Assembly (NCBI GenBank): GCA_024689425.1
Contig: JAILDN010000027.1
Span: forward strand, 1-50,743
Direction of reading: 5' to 3'
Origin: Methanobrevibacter sp.
Lineage (GTDB): Archaea; Methanobacteriota; Methanobacteria; Methanobacteriales; Methanobacteriaceae
Length of the DNA stretch: 50,743 nucleotides
The translations under genes and the position numbers were made by a program. The notes beneath the pieces were generated by a model, which worked only from the letters and a program-made list of their open reading frames with translations, searched no databases and was not told the origin of the DNA. Numbering within the stretch: the stretch's first letter is position 1; every line of letters begins with the position of its first letter. Of this stretch, positions 1 through 9,275 are shown piece after piece.

Positions 1-2673
1 TTCACCGTCGATTAGTGTAACATAGAACTGGGATTCGTTTCTGTAGTATTTTACCAGATTGTCTCCAATCAATGTTGGCAATACTTCAATGCTGTTTTTA
101 ACGCTTTCTCCATTATAGTAGGTAGTGATAGTGTAGTTGCCTGGTCCTAGGTTGATGTTCATTTTTGCAGTTCCGTTTTCATTTGTAGTTCTGGTGTAGT
201 TCATGCCGTTTATTTCGAATATCACGGTTTCGTTAGCAGCACCGACATTAGCTTCAAACTGAGAATCGTTTTTATAGATTTTAACTAAATCTTCAGTGTA
301 AATGCTTAAAGCTTCTGCATAGACTTTTAAAGAGATTGTTTGGTTTAATTCAGTTAAATCTGACCATTTTCCGTCAATATTGATGAGACTTACATTTTCT
401 TCATAGTGTTGCCTTGAACCAGATAATAGGGGAACCATAGTTTTCTTCATTACTGCTGTAAAGTTATCTCCTTGTGAAACTGCTATTTTTGATGATAATT
501 GCACAGTGTGATAACCTTTAAATGGTGCAGTTCCATTTTCATCATATGTCAATTTATTATTTACATATATCTCTAATGTATAATTTTCATTTTCATTAAA
601 GTAAGTTCCGACAGCACTTATTAATCCCTGGTCGATTGCTTGATAAGTGTTTTTATAAGAGATAATGCATTCATTATATGTGAATAAGTTCAATATTCCA
701 CTTAAGTCGGTTTGGTAATTGACATTGTATTTTTCAGTATTTTCAACTAAATATCCGATTCCAAAGGTTATATTTAAGAAACTTGGATCATAGTAAGACA
801 GGTAGAAATATCCGTTTTCTCCCCAACCGGTTCCCCAACTGTTTTTACAAATCCATGCTCCATCTCCAGGAGGTGTGATTAAGAAGTTTTCTTTTGGATA
901 ATTGTCATCCCAACCGACAAAACTTATGGCATGATTTGTTCTGTTCATCGAATTTTGATAATAGGAATGAGTAATTTCATTATATGCGTTGCCGTAATCA
1001 TGGTAATATCCTGTAGTTATGGATCCGCATTTCAATATTGCTTCTTTAACCGCATCATTATCTGTAAAATTTTTACGGGAGTTTATGATAATTGCATCGA
1101 ATATGTGAACATCGTCACTGCTTGAAAGCACAGGGGATAATTTACCTAGTTCGTCATAGGTATCATCTTCTGAAGGTAGCATTCCAAGCCAGTTGATAAC
1201 ATATTCTAGACCTTGTTCTCTAACTCCTCCTTCTTCACTTCCAATTATTCCATATTTTGAATACTGTAACATATTGTTTTGCATATTGTTTTCTGAAAAG
1301 TCATATTCTATGCCTGTTGCTTTTAATAATGCGGATTCTAATGCTCCTATATTTCCAAATGTCCAACAAGCACCCATATCTCCTTGATTTTTCACTGAAC
1401 TTACCCAACCCCAATCACGTGAATCATATTTTGACGGAAGATTCACTACACTAATTGTATTGTTAATAAGTTTGAGTTCTGCACCTAAAGTGTTTATAAT
1501 AGTTGCATAGTCAGTATCATTTAATAATAATGTATCATTTTCTAAAGTTACGTTTTCTAGCATATAATTTAAGAAAACACCATGAACGGCTTCACCATTA
1601 TCTGAAAATGTTGTATTTTCGACGATTAATTGCCCATCATATGCATAAATTCCGTGTTTGGCATTATTCATAAAATTACAATCTGTAATATTGGTTTCGG
1701 AATTATCAGAGTAGAGTCCTCCTCCACAAGAATAATCTCCTCCAAATAGTTGGTTTTCACCAATTATCGTATTTTTAATTATTGTTTCTGTATTTGAGAC
1801 AAATATTGCTCCTCCGTAACAGTCAGCGGCATTGTTTGTAAATTCTGAGTTGATAATATCTAATTTTCCATTTAATTGGACAAATGCACCGCCAAACTCA
1901 CTTTTTGAATTGGAAAATGTTGAATTAACGATATACACAGTACAATCGCCTCCAGATTCAGTATCTAAATATACTGCACCACCGTTTTTAATTGCACCAG
2001 TATCTGTGAATGAGGAATTAGTAATGATTGCTAAATACAACTCTTTACCCCCTATGGCTCCGGCGGTTTCGTTGGCAAATAAATTTTTAAAAGTAGAACC
2101 TTTAATTACAAATATGCTCGTTGCATAGATTGCTGCAGCATATTTTGATGTTGAATCAAGAAATTTTGAATTGTTAACAATCAATTCGAAGGTGGAGTAA
2201 ATATTTCCTCCCCACACTGCATTATTATTAATAAATTTACAGTCATTTATTTCCGTAGTGTTTTTACAATACACAGCCCCTCCTCCGTTTTCAGCATAGT
2301 TATTTGAAAAGGTCATGTTATTTAAGGTAATTATTTCACTTGAATGAATAGCTCCTCCATCCTTAGCATGTCCATTGATTATAGTGAGGTTTGAAATCGT
2401 AATATTCTCTCCAACAATTTCAAAGATTCTTGCCAGGTTAGCACCATCAATAGTGTAACCATTACCATATATCGTAAAATTAGTCTTATCTATCAAAATT
2501 CCATTGCTTAGATTATCAGTCGAATTATCATATACATAGTTTTGTGTTATGCTTATACTACCAGTGCTTGCATTGATTTCGTTTTGAAGGCTTGTGAAAT
2601 TTCCTTCAGCCGAAACAGCGCTGATTGATATGAATAAAACAAGCAACACAAGGAATATCTTAATCTCTTTCAT
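1..2673 (-). CDS. Secreted adhesin-like protein with papain (C1A) protease domain, 3' end beyond window
   Basis: The minus-strand frame is open from the ATG at 2673 to the window edge, 891 codons with no stop, so the C-terminus is missing. An N-terminal signal peptide (MKEIKIFLVLLVLFI..., cleavage probably near SAVSA) implies secretion. Residues about 30-400 are repeats rich in Asn, Ser and GGA/GGAI turns, typical of a right-handed beta-helix or polymorphic outer-membrane-type adhesin. A papain-like domain follows: NQGDMGACW with catalytic Cys436, His581 in NHAISFVGW, and Asn611 in CKNSWGTGWG. From about residue 790 Ig-like beta segments begin. The catalytic triad looks intact. The family is the Methanobrevibacter adhesin-like proteins with a cysteine protease domain. 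Its role is inferred as surface adhesion and proteolysis, possibly of host or bacterial glycoproteins or in cell-wall turnover. Confidence 0.9.
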   Translation of the reverse strand, partial: MKEIKIFLVLLVLFISISAVSAEGNFTSLQNEINASTGSISITQNYVYDNSTDNLSNGILIDKTNFTIYGNGYTIDGANLARIFEIVGENITISNLTIINGHAKDGGAIHSSEIITLNNMTFSNNYAENGGGAVYCKNTTEINDCKFINNNAVWGGNIYSTFELIVNNSKFLDSTSKYAAAIYATSIFVIKGSTFKNLFANETAGAIGGKELYLAIITNSSFTDTGAIKNGGAVYLDTESGGDCTVYIVNSTFSNSKSEFGGAFVQLNGKLDIINSEFTNNAADCYGGAIFVSNTETIIKNTIIGENQLFGGDYSCGGGLYSDNSETNITDCNFMNNAKHGIYAYDGQLIVENTTFSDNGEAVHGVFLNYMLENVTLENDTLLLNDTDYATIINTLGAELKLINNTISVVNLPSKYDSRDWGWVSSVKNQGDMGACWTFGNIGALESALLKATGIEYDFSENNMQNNMLQYSKYGIIGSEEGGVREQGLEYVINWLGMLPSEDDTYDELGKLSPVLSSSDDVHIFDAIIINSRKNFTDNDAVKEAILKCGSITTGYYHDYGNAYNEITHSYYQNSMNRTNHAISFVGWDDNYPKENFLITPPGDGAWICKNSWGTGWGENGYFYLSYYDPSFLNITFGIGYLVENTEKYNVNYQTDLSGILNLFTYNECIISYKNTYQAIDQGLISAVGTYFNENENYTLEIYVNNKLTYDENGTAPFKGYHTVQLSSKIAVSQGDNFTAVMKKTMVPLLSGSRQHYEENVSLINIDGKWSDLTELNQTISLKVYAEALSIYTEDLVKIYKNDSQFEANVGAANETVIFEINGMNYTRTTNENGTAKMNINLGPGNYTITTYYNGESVKNSIEVLPTLIGDNLVKYYRNESQFYVTLIDGE

Positions 2674-2796
2674 ATGTTCACCTATCAGTTTATCAATGAC
2701 TATTATTTTGTTTTAATAATTATATAAAAATTATCAATGAAATATTTGTTTAATGGGTGATGGATATCGGTTATCTTTCATTGGTGTGTTAAGCAA

Positions 2797-2982
2797 TCAG
2801 CGATCACTTAACAGTTCACCAGCCACTCCAATACTTTCCTTTGGATAAGCTTGCACTAAAACAGTTATGGCATCAACAGGCAAATCATACGCTTCAGCCA
2901 CAACTTCAGATACTTTTTTAACCATATCTCTTCTTTTCTCAACACTAATTCCATCGTTTCCAGCAATTGTTATAACAGGCAT
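2797..2982 (-). CDS. 4-oxalocrotonate tautomerase family protein
   Basis: A 61-residue protein beginning MPVITIAG. The Pro exposed after removal of Met is the catalytic base of the tautomerase superfamily, and the length equals the usual single beta-alpha-beta subunit (about 62 residues). The mid-protein segment SVEKRRDMVKKVSEVVAEA matches the family helix. The physiological substrate is unknown in methanogens, which lack the catechol meta pathway. The gene stands alone, divergent from the dUTPase gene 64 bp away. The family assignment is secure, the reaction is not. Confidence 0.8.
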   Translation of the reverse strand: MPVITIAGNDGISVEKRRDMVKKVSEVVAEAYDLPVDAITVLVQAYPKESIGVAGELLSDR

Positions 2983-3046
2983 AATTCAACCTCCAATTAA
3001 TTATATTATTAACAACTTATAAAAATTAATCTAAGGAGATATTATA

Positions 3047-3505
3047 ATGCTTGGTGAAGAAGAACTTATTAAGATTTTCCCGGATTTCGCTGATTTGGTC
3101 CAGCCTTCCGGCATTGATTTGGAATTGGATAAAATTTATAAACAGACTTCGGAAGGGTCCCTGATAGACAATGAAAAGAATCTGCCGGATTTGGAAGAAC
3201 TTTCTGGGCCAATATACACTTTAAAACCACACACCGCTTACTTGGCCAGCATTAAACGTAAAGTTAAAATTCCAAAGGGATACACTATGTTATACCTTCC
3301 GCGTTCTACTTTGTTAAGGTCTTTTGTTTCAGTCCAAACGGCTGTTGGAGACCCTGGATTTTACGGAACCCTGATGTTCATGATTTATAATCATGGAGAT
3401 TTTGAATATAAAATCAAATCAGGGGACAGGATAGCTCAGGCAGTTGTTTTCCCTGTTGAAGGTTCCGGGGAGTATGACGGTTCATATCAAGAGGTTGAAG
3501 AATGA
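3047..3505 (+). CDS. dut: dUTP diphosphatase, DCD/DUT family
   Basis: A 152-residue protein of the dCTP deaminase/dUTPase fold, which removes dUTP and supplies dUMP for thymidylate synthesis. Visible motifs are PRSTLLR (85-91), GDPGFYG (101-107) and GDRIAQ (126-131). In dCTP deaminases a catalytic Glu follows the DPGF motif (LEF or LEL). Here that stretch is LMFMIYN with no Glu, so plain dUTPase activity is more likely than deamination. The start follows a good ribosome site (AAGGAGAT). The last four bases overlap the start of the downstream ThDP enzyme gene (ATGA), so the two are co-translated. A mono- or bifunctional DCD-DUT remains possible. Confidence 0.78.
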   Translation: MLGEEELIKIFPDFADLVQPSGIDLELDKIYKQTSEGSLIDNEKNLPDLEELSGPIYTLKPHTAYLASIKRKVKIPKGYTMLYLPRSTLLRSFVSVQTAVGDPGFYGTLMFMIYNHGDFEYKIKSGDRIAQAVVFPVEGSGEYDGSYQEVEE

Positions 3506-5037
3506 ATGTGGCCGAAAGACTTGTAGAAATCATGGAAGAAAATGGAATAACTCATATTTTTGGAATTCCTGGTGACCAGATTCTTCCGATGTATGAAGCA
3601 TTATCCAATTCAGACATCAGGCATATCTTAACTCGCCATGAACAGGCGGCAGCTCATGCGGCAGATGCATTTACAAGAACTTCTGATGGCATAGGGGTCT
3701 GCATGTCAACTGCAGCGCCCGGAGCTTTAAATATGGTGATGGCAACGGCTGCAGCATATAAAGATAACATTCCAATGCTCATTCTAACCGGCGATAATGA
3801 TTTGGATAAACGTGATGAGAACATGTTTCAGTCCCTGCCATTAAGGAGCGTCTTTGAAAATATCGCTCAGGAAAGCTATTCTCCTTTGAATGGTACGGAA
3901 GCCGTTTATGCACTTAAAGCATCACTTTACGGATTGAAAAATAATCCTAAAGGTCCAATTCATATCAATCTGTCAAAAGATGTCTTGCTAAGCGAAGATT
4001 TTCAAGACTTTGATTTATGTTATCTGTGTGAAAGTGACATGTCCTCCCTTGAGGATGCTCAGGAATTGATTCTAAATGCTAAAAGGCCGATTTTTGTATT
4101 GGGTGCGGGAGCCATTTCTCAAGCCGAGCCAATTAAGTTGATTGCAGAGAAATATAAAATCCCAATAACGACAACATTTAATGCAAGAGGAATCGTTCCG
4201 GAAAACAATCCCATTAACTTGGGGTTGGTCGGAATAAGGTCCACTCCAAGAGCTAAAAAAGCAATGGAAAACACTGACTGTATAATTGCACTAGGTTCTA
4301 TAGCCAGTGAGAGAACATTCCCGAAAATCGATGAGGACAAATTCATCCATGTAAACATCAACAAGGATGTCTTGAAAGGCAAATATCAAATTCAGGGAGA
4401 TGTTGGAGAAGTCATGATGGGTCTGGAGTTCAATGAGGCCGAATGGCCGGATGAATTATTCACTATGGACAATACAGTAGAAGTAGAGGGGGTCGATGAT
4501 GAATTAAAGCCTCAAGCAGCAATCAAACGGATTTTTGAATCTTTCAGTGAGGATATCATTGTTTCAGATGCGGGTTCACACACGACCTTCGAGATGCTTT
4601 TGTATCATGCAAAATATCCGAACCACTTCTTATTCCCTGCAGCATCGGCGCCAATGGGATATGGAATACCTGCAGGAATGGGTGCCGCATTTGCAACCAA
4701 TAAAAAAGTGATTGTCCTCAATGGGGACGGAGGTTTTCAAATGAACCTTCAGGAGTTGGCGACACTAAAGGAAAACAATCTGGACGTTATAGTTTTCATC
4801 CTGAACAACTCCGAGCTTGGAATTATAAGGCAATGGCAAGAGGATTTCTATGGGATGGATGCCTACCAAACTGATCTGGCCAATCCGAATTTTTTAAAGT
4901 TAGCTTCAGCATACGGAATCGATGCGGTTCAAATAAAAACATTGGCCGATTTAGAATACTTCCTAGAAAAGGATTTGAAAGGGCCGATGGTAGTAGAAAT
5001 AAAAGTGGATAATGAAAATATTCCTCTTCCTAAATGA
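3502..5037 (+). CDS. Thiamine diphosphate-dependent enzyme, acetolactate synthase large-subunit-like
   Basis: A 511-residue protein with the three-domain ThDP layout. An N-terminal PYR domain carries Glu47 in RHEQAA, which activates the cofactor. A central domain follows, then a C-terminal PP domain with the Mg-ThDP motif starting GDGG at residue 408 and ending at the NN pair about 28 residues on. It resembles the IlvB/acetolactate synthase family. No small regulatory subunit (ilvN) lies beside it and its partner is dUTPase, so it may be an orphan paralogue acting on another 2-oxoacid rather than the branched-chain enzyme. It overlaps dut by 4 bp upstream and converges on the next gene with an 8-bp tail overlap. 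Confidence 0.8.
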   Translation: MNVAERLVEIMEENGITHIFGIPGDQILPMYEALSNSDIRHILTRHEQAAAHAADAFTRTSDGIGVCMSTAAPGALNMVMATAAAYKDNIPMLILTGDNDLDKRDENMFQSLPLRSVFENIAQESYSPLNGTEAVYALKASLYGLKNNPKGPIHINLSKDVLLSEDFQDFDLCYLCESDMSSLEDAQELILNAKRPIFVLGAGAISQAEPIKLIAEKYKIPITTTFNARGIVPENNPINLGLVGIRSTPRAKKAMENTDCIIALGSIASERTFPKIDEDKFIHVNINKDVLKGKYQIQGDVGEVMMGLEFNEAEWPDELFTMDNTVEVEGVDDELKPQAAIKRIFESFSEDIIVSDAGSHTTFEMLLYHAKYPNHFLFPAASAPMGYGIPAGMGAAFATNKKVIVLNGDGGFQMNLQELATLKENNLDVIVFILNNSELGIIRQWQEDFYGMDAYQTDLANPNFLKLASAYGIDAVQIKTLADLEYFLEKDLKGPMVVEIKVDNENIPLPK

Positions 5038-5296
5038 TTTTCGAGAATTCCTTAACTAGATCCTCATCAAATTTTTTATCATTCAACGGACAATAATGGT
5101 ATTCATCATCTGTTTTTAAAATAAATGCTTCAGGTTCAATGCTTGCAGAAGTCAGCTCTCCATCAAATATCTTTTCATTTTCGTGAAAAATAAAGTAAAT
5201 GATTTTGCTTGGATTTATTTCAATTTTTTTAAATCGAATCTTGTCGATATTTTCGATTTTTAATAAATCATCAAGCATGCTTTTAATTTTATCCAT
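5030..5296 (-). CDS. Small protein of unknown function in the GerW/DUF2953 cluster
   Basis: I do not recognise a family for this 88-residue, mixed-charge protein (starts MDKIKSMLDDLLKI). It has no signal peptide or membrane segment. An upstream GTG at 5305 is part of the likely ribosome site (AAAGGTG), so the ATG at 5296 is the better start. The gene overlaps the end of the DUF2953 gene by 8 bp, so it is the third gene of a translationally coupled operon led by the GerW-like gene. Its 3' end overlaps the convergent ThDP enzyme gene by 8 bp. Confidence 0.65.
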   Translation of the reverse strand: MDKIKSMLDDLLKIENIDKIRFKKIEINPSKIIYFIFHENEKIFDGELTSASIEPEAFILKTDDEYHYCPLNDKKFDEDLVKEFSKII

Positions 5297-5867
5297 TTCT
5301 AACACCTTTGATTAATTCACGAACTTCTTTTTTCATAAGCAAATCAATAGTGGGCTTTATTAGTTTTAAAATGTTGATGTCAATGTTTAAAGAGCCTTTG
5401 AAGTCTATGGTTGATCCGGCAAATGAAGGTTCCGCACTAAGGTGGGAATTGGGAATGCTGGAATTTATCATTGTCAAAACTGCCCAAATGTAACCGATAT
5501 ACTTTCCAGTATTGGCAAAATTAGAAAAGCCAACAACGAGATGATTTTCCAGTTTATTGATACTTATAGCATCAAAAACTTTATGTAAAAATAATTTTAA
5601 ATCATTAAAACAAGGTTTGGCTAGTTCATATAGCTTTTTATAATCTATTTCTTTTTTTTCCTCATCATCAGATTCGTCTTCTTCTTTATCGTCTGATTTA
5701 AGGTCAAAGCTATAAACTTTTAATTTTTTCAAAATGAGTATCTTTCCACATCCGTCAATTTCACTATTTATTTTCGCCCATTCAATTTTTATTCTAATCC
5801 CTAAGACTAAAATAATGAAAATAAGTATGATAATTAATAAAATAATCATCAGTAGGATGTTTAACAT
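5289..5867 (-). CDS. DUF2953 membrane-anchored protein (YtfI-like)
   Basis: A 192-residue protein with an N-terminal transmembrane helix (residues about 3-25, almost all Leu, Ile and Val). An acidic linker (KSDDKEEDESDDEEKKE) follows, then a soluble C-terminal domain. The pattern matches DUF2953, known from Bacillus YtfI, where the gene neighbours ytfJ (gerW). The same partner lies 12 bp upstream here, so the pairing is conserved across domains. The function is unknown, and a role at the membrane with the GerW-like protein is inferred. Confidence 0.68.
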   Translation of the reverse strand: MLNILLMIILLIIILIFIILVLGIRIKIEWAKINSEIDGCGKILILKKLKVYSFDLKSDDKEEDESDDEEKKEIDYKKLYELAKPCFNDLKLFLHKVFDAISINKLENHLVVGFSNFANTGKYIGYIWAVLTMINSSIPNSHLSAEPSFAGSTIDFKGSLNIDINILKLIKPTIDLLMKKEVRELIKGVRNG

Positions 5868-5879
5868 AGAATATAATTC

Positions 5880-6305
5880 CTATTCTTCTTCTGTTTTTTC
5901 TTCTTTATCATCATAGGTTGTAAATTCAGGTTCAATGAATTCATCTTCGTCGTATTCATCATCGTTATTCGTGTAAGTTTTGACTAAATCGGTAATGATT
6001 AAACCTAAATCAGATAAAGCTTTATTTGCTTCTGTTCCTTTACTTAAATTAAGTACACGAACGCCTTCTGAATCATTTCCTTTTTTAGGGACTACGACCA
6101 TGGAAATTGGTTCTAAACCTGCACCCGCACCTGCAGCATCGTTTCCTTCAACATTGGTAAGGCCTGAACCGGCAGCAAAACCTACTCCCATTCTCATTAC
6201 TGGAATAAGAATTTTATCTTCTGTTTCGATTGGTGAACCAATCACATTATCCACATTAACAAGTTTACGTAATTCTTCAACAGTTGTTTTTACATTATTT
6301 GTCAT
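5880..6305 (-). CDS. GerW/YtfJ family protein
   Basis: A 141-residue protein with the hallmarks of the GerW (YtfJ) family. GSPIETEDKILIPV leads into a Gly/Ala-rich stretch (GVGFAAGSG, then AAGAGAGLEP) followed by ISMVVVPK. The C-terminal 25 or so residues are an acidic tail. An upstream in-frame GTG at 6314 overlaps the AGGATGTG ribosome site, so the ATG at 6305 is preferred. In Bacillus the homologue is linked to spore germination. Methanogens make no spores, so the ancestral role must be something else. First gene of a three-gene operon. Confidence 0.8.
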   Translation of the reverse strand: MTNNVKTTVEELRKLVNVDNVIGSPIETEDKILIPVMRMGVGFAAGSGLTNVEGNDAAGAGAGLEPISMVVVPKKGNDSEGVRVLNLSKGTEANKALSDLGLIITDLVKTYTNNDDEYDEDEFIEPEFTTYDDKEEKTEEE

Positions 6306-6524
6306 TATATTCACATCCTAAAAAGTAATTATAATTTATATTATATATTAGTATTAAATATTTTGTTGGATTGAATAATTGTTTTTCATCATCAATTGAT
6401 TTTTACTGTGTAAAATTATAATTAAATGAAAGTAGAAATTTCATTGAAAAGCAGAAGAAACTTCCTATAGAACTTGCTGATCTGATAAAAAGAGTTTTTT
6501 AGATTGAAAGATAAAAATACTAAA

Positions 6525-6560
6525 TAAAAAAAAAGAAAAAGAGAATCATAAATATGATTC
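6525..6560 (-). terminator. Hairpin plus U-tract terminator overlapping the aminotransferase stop codon
   Basis: GAATCAT-AAAT-ATGATTC (6543-6560) forms a perfect 7-bp hairpin that contains the TGA stop of the minus-strand aminotransferase gene. On the minus strand it is followed by an almost uninterrupted T run (6525-6541). This looks like a bacterial intrinsic terminator. Confidence 0.7.
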
Positions 6561-7688
6561 TGTAATTGATGCAACACCTGCACCAGCGTATTCAATTGCA
6601 CCTAAACCTTTTAAGGTCATTCCAATAGCTGCAAAGGTTTGTACTAATTCCTTGTAGGAAATGCATCCCATGTGTCCTATTCTGAAGATGTTTCCTTTCA
6701 AGTGATCTTGTCCTCCAGCTAGTTCCACACCGTATTTGTCACGGGTAGTTCCTCTGAAGTCGGCATCGGTAACTCCTTCAGGCATTTTGACTGCGGTTAC
6801 AGTTGCTGAGGATACTGCTTCATCAGCGAATAATTCTAAACCTAATGCTTTTACAGCAGCTACACTTGCATTGGCTGCTTTGTGGTGGCGTGCAACCCTG
6901 TTTTCTAATCCTTCTTCCATAACTATTTTCAATGCTTCATTCATTGCATAAGTTAGGGAAACTGATGGGGTGTAAGGAGTTTCAGGCGGGTTTTTGTTTC
7001 CACTTTTTCTTGCAGCTTTCATATCTAAGTAGAATGAGTTGGTTTCAACATTATCTACTGCTTTCCATGCATCGTCACTTAATGTGATTGCTGCCATTCC
7101 TGGGGGTGCTGCTAAACACTTTTGAGATCCGGTTACACAAACGTCAATACCGAATTTTTCGACATCCACATAGTCTCCTCCGAGTGAGGACACGGTATCT
7201 ACGATGTATAATGCATCATAGTTTTTCATTACTTTACCGATTTCTTCGATTGGTGCTGCTACACCAGTGGAAGTTTCATTGTGAATAACTGTGATTGCTT
7301 TGATGTCTTCATCAGCATCAAGAGCTTCTTCAATTTGTTTTGGTGTTACTGCAGTTCCCCATTCTACTGCCAATTCAGTGGTGTCAATTCCATGGGTATT
7401 AGCTATTTTCATGAAACGTTCTCCGAATTTTCCACCAACGACATTTAACATTTTTTCACCAGGTGCGACAGTATTTGCAATGGCCGCTTCCATTGCAGCA
7501 GTACCTGATCCAGTTAATAAATAAGATTTATTTGGGGTTTGGAATACTTTACTCATTAATTCAGTTGTTTCTGTTAAAATTTCTCCATATTTGGCTCCCC
7601 TATGATTTACAACAGCTTTTGACATTGCAGCTAAGACTCTAGGGTCTACTGTTGTTGGACCTGGAAGCATTAACAAAATTTCGTCCAT
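6546..7688 (-). CDS. Class V aminotransferase (alanine-glyoxylate/serine-pyruvate/aspartate type)
   Basis: A 380-residue PLP enzyme. The N-terminus LLMLPGPTTVDPRVL and NHRGAKYGEI are typical of the alanine-glyoxylate/serine-pyruvate group of class V. DTVSSLGGDYVDV supplies the PLP Asp, and the Lys in VTGSQKCLAAPPG forms the Schiff base. Archaeal members of this group include a broad-specificity aminotransferase of methanococci that transaminates aspartate and 3-phosphohydroxypyruvate, so a role in serine or aspartate metabolism is plausible. The gene is monocistronic and ends in a hairpin terminator. Confidence 0.85.
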   Translation of the reverse strand: MDEILLMLPGPTTVDPRVLAAMSKAVVNHRGAKYGEILTETTELMSKVFQTPNKSYLLTGSGTAAMEAAIANTVAPGEKMLNVVGGKFGERFMKIANTHGIDTTELAVEWGTAVTPKQIEEALDADEDIKAITVIHNETSTGVAAPIEEIGKVMKNYDALYIVDTVSSLGGDYVDVEKFGIDVCVTGSQKCLAAPPGMAAITLSDDAWKAVDNVETNSFYLDMKAARKSGNKNPPETPYTPSVSLTYAMNEALKIVMEEGLENRVARHHKAANASVAAVKALGLELFADEAVSSATVTAVKMPEGVTDADFRGTTRDKYGVELAGGQDHLKGNIFRIGHMGCISYKELVQTFAAIGMTLKGLGAIEYAGAGVASITESYL

Positions 7689-7846
7689 TCATTTTCCTCC
7701 ATATAAGTAAAGATTTAGCATGTCTAAATCTAGTTAAAATATATGCTTTTCATCGTTCTTATATATTTTTGTCGGCAAATATTTTGCCGTTTTTAATCTA
7801 CATTTTGATTAAAATTTAAATAATTCGACCAAGATAAAATAATCTG

Positions 7847-8494
7847 ATGCTAAAAAGAATATTTTATTTTGTATTTGGTTTGCTAGTCATGTCATTTGGC
7901 GTTGCTTTTTCAATTAAATCGACTTTTGGAACAACACCCATTAGTTCTATTTCATATTCTTTGGCATTATGTGCAAATATGGACATTGGGCTTGCAACTT
8001 TCATTTTCAACGCTTCTTTGATTTTCGTTCAAATGATTATTTTAAGATCCAGATTCAAAGCTAGGCGTCTGTTGCAGTTCATCAACTGTTTTGTGTTCAG
8101 TTATTTCACAGACGTGGCATTATTCGTTGTTTACAGCTTAAACATTCCGGATACGTTGCCAATCAATATTGTTCTGATTTTCGTAAGCATTTTCCTAATA
8201 GCTTTAGGCATTTTCATTTACATGCCGGCCAATATTGCTCCGCTTCCTGGTGAAGGATGTGTTGAAGCGGTAGCTATTGTTACCGATTGGAGATTTTCAT
8301 CAATCAAAATAGCCTTTGACACATTAATGGTCATTATTTCAATCGTCATGTGCTATTTCTTTTATACGACACCATTTGGTAGCGTCAATATCGGAACCAT
8401 AATTTCGGCTTTCATGGTCGGTTTCACTTTAAGGCAAATTGCAAAATTATATAATATTGTGACTGGCAAAGATATTAACATTGTTAATGAATGA
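7847..8494 (+). CDS. YczE/YyaS/YitT-type integral membrane protein
   Basis: A 215-residue, highly hydrophobic protein with about five or six transmembrane helices. The N-terminal GLLVMSFGVAFSIKSTFGTTPIS and mid-protein PANIAPLPGEG are characteristic of the YczE/DUF6198 family. Function and substrate are unknown. No ribosome site precedes the ATG, and a TATA-like AAATTTAAATAA lies about 30 bp upstream, so the mRNA may be leaderless. The next gene (mptE-like) starts 9 bp downstream, suggesting co-transcription. Confidence 0.7.
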   Translation: MLKRIFYFVFGLLVMSFGVAFSIKSTFGTTPISSISYSLALCANMDIGLATFIFNASLIFVQMIILRSRFKARRLLQFINCFVFSYFTDVALFVVYSLNIPDTLPINIVLIFVSIFLIALGIFIYMPANIAPLPGEGCVEAVAIVTDWRFSSIKIAFDTLMVIISIVMCYFFYTTPFGSVNIGTIISAFMVGFTLRQIAKLYNIVTGKDINIVNE

Positions 8495-8503
8495 GGTAAA
8501 AAC

Positions 8504-9223
8504 ATGGAATTTGGTGAATGGAGTATATATTATGAGGAAATCCTTGATGATTTTGGATTCTCACGTGAAGATGATGAAAAGTCCGCCCAATTATTGGATG
8601 AGATTTTATCCGAAGAGGGTTGTTTAACGCTCGACGATTTAAGTAAAATAGTTGGATTTTCAGACAAGTTTATTGTTTTTGGTGCAGGCCCATCACTCAA
8701 AGAACATATTCAAAAGGTAAAAGAAATCTACGACTTAACAGAATATGTTCTGGTGGCCGCTGACGGCGCTACGAGTGCAATGGTCGAGGAAAGGCTGGCT
8801 CCAGATATCATAGTCACTGATTTGGATGGAAACCTCGATGACATTTTATTGGCTAACTTGAGAGGAGCCAATGTAGTTATCCATGCACATGGGGATAATT
8901 CAGATAAGATTGTACAGTTAACTCCATTTTTCACAAGCGTATTGGGCACTACCCAAGCACAACCTGTTGGAAACCTTTATAATTTCGGAGGATTCACTGA
9001 CGGTGACAGGGCAATGTTTTTGGCTGTCGCTTTAGGAGCATCCGAAATGATATTGGCCGGAATGGACTTTGGAAATATTGTAACAAAATATTCAAGGCCA
9101 AATCTTGCTACTGAAACTGCTCGTGCTGATGAAATAAAACTTAAAAAACTAGGATATGCTGAAAAATTCACAAATTGGATAATGGAAAACGAAAAAGTTG
9201 AGATGATTAATTTAATCGAATGA
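8504..9223 (+). CDS. mptE: 6-hydroxymethyl-7,8-dihydropterin diphosphokinase, MptE-like
   Basis: A 239-residue protein of the archaeal MptE (DUF115-related) family. It makes 6-hydroxymethyldihydropterin diphosphate, a precursor of tetrahydromethanopterin. Visible signatures are FGAGPSLKEHI (nucleotide-binding loop), AADGATSAMVEE and PDIIVTDLDGN, followed by HAHGDN. The length suits the family. GAGGTAA precedes the ATG. Cytosolic, C1-cofactor biosynthesis. Confidence 0.85.
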   Translation: MEFGEWSIYYEEILDDFGFSREDDEKSAQLLDEILSEEGCLTLDDLSKIVGFSDKFIVFGAGPSLKEHIQKVKEIYDLTEYVLVAADGATSAMVEERLAPDIIVTDLDGNLDDILLANLRGANVVIHAHGDNSDKIVQLTPFFTSVLGTTQAQPVGNLYNFGGFTDGDRAMFLAVALGASEMILAGMDFGNIVTKYSRPNLATETARADEIKLKKLGYAEKFTNWIMENEKVEMINLIE

Positions 9224-9275
9224 TTTTTCATGTAAATAAAAAATTTTTTTAATAGTTAGAAATAGAGTAGATAAT

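Noticed and set aside
6315-6545. Short frame ending ELADLIKRVF before the aminotransferase terminator
   Set aside because: About 25 codons without a start or ribosome site. It looks protein-like but cannot be told from chance.
9224-9275. Replication origin upstream of cdc6
   Set aside because: No ORB-like repeats with a GAAAC core and no clear unwinding element beyond general AT-richness.
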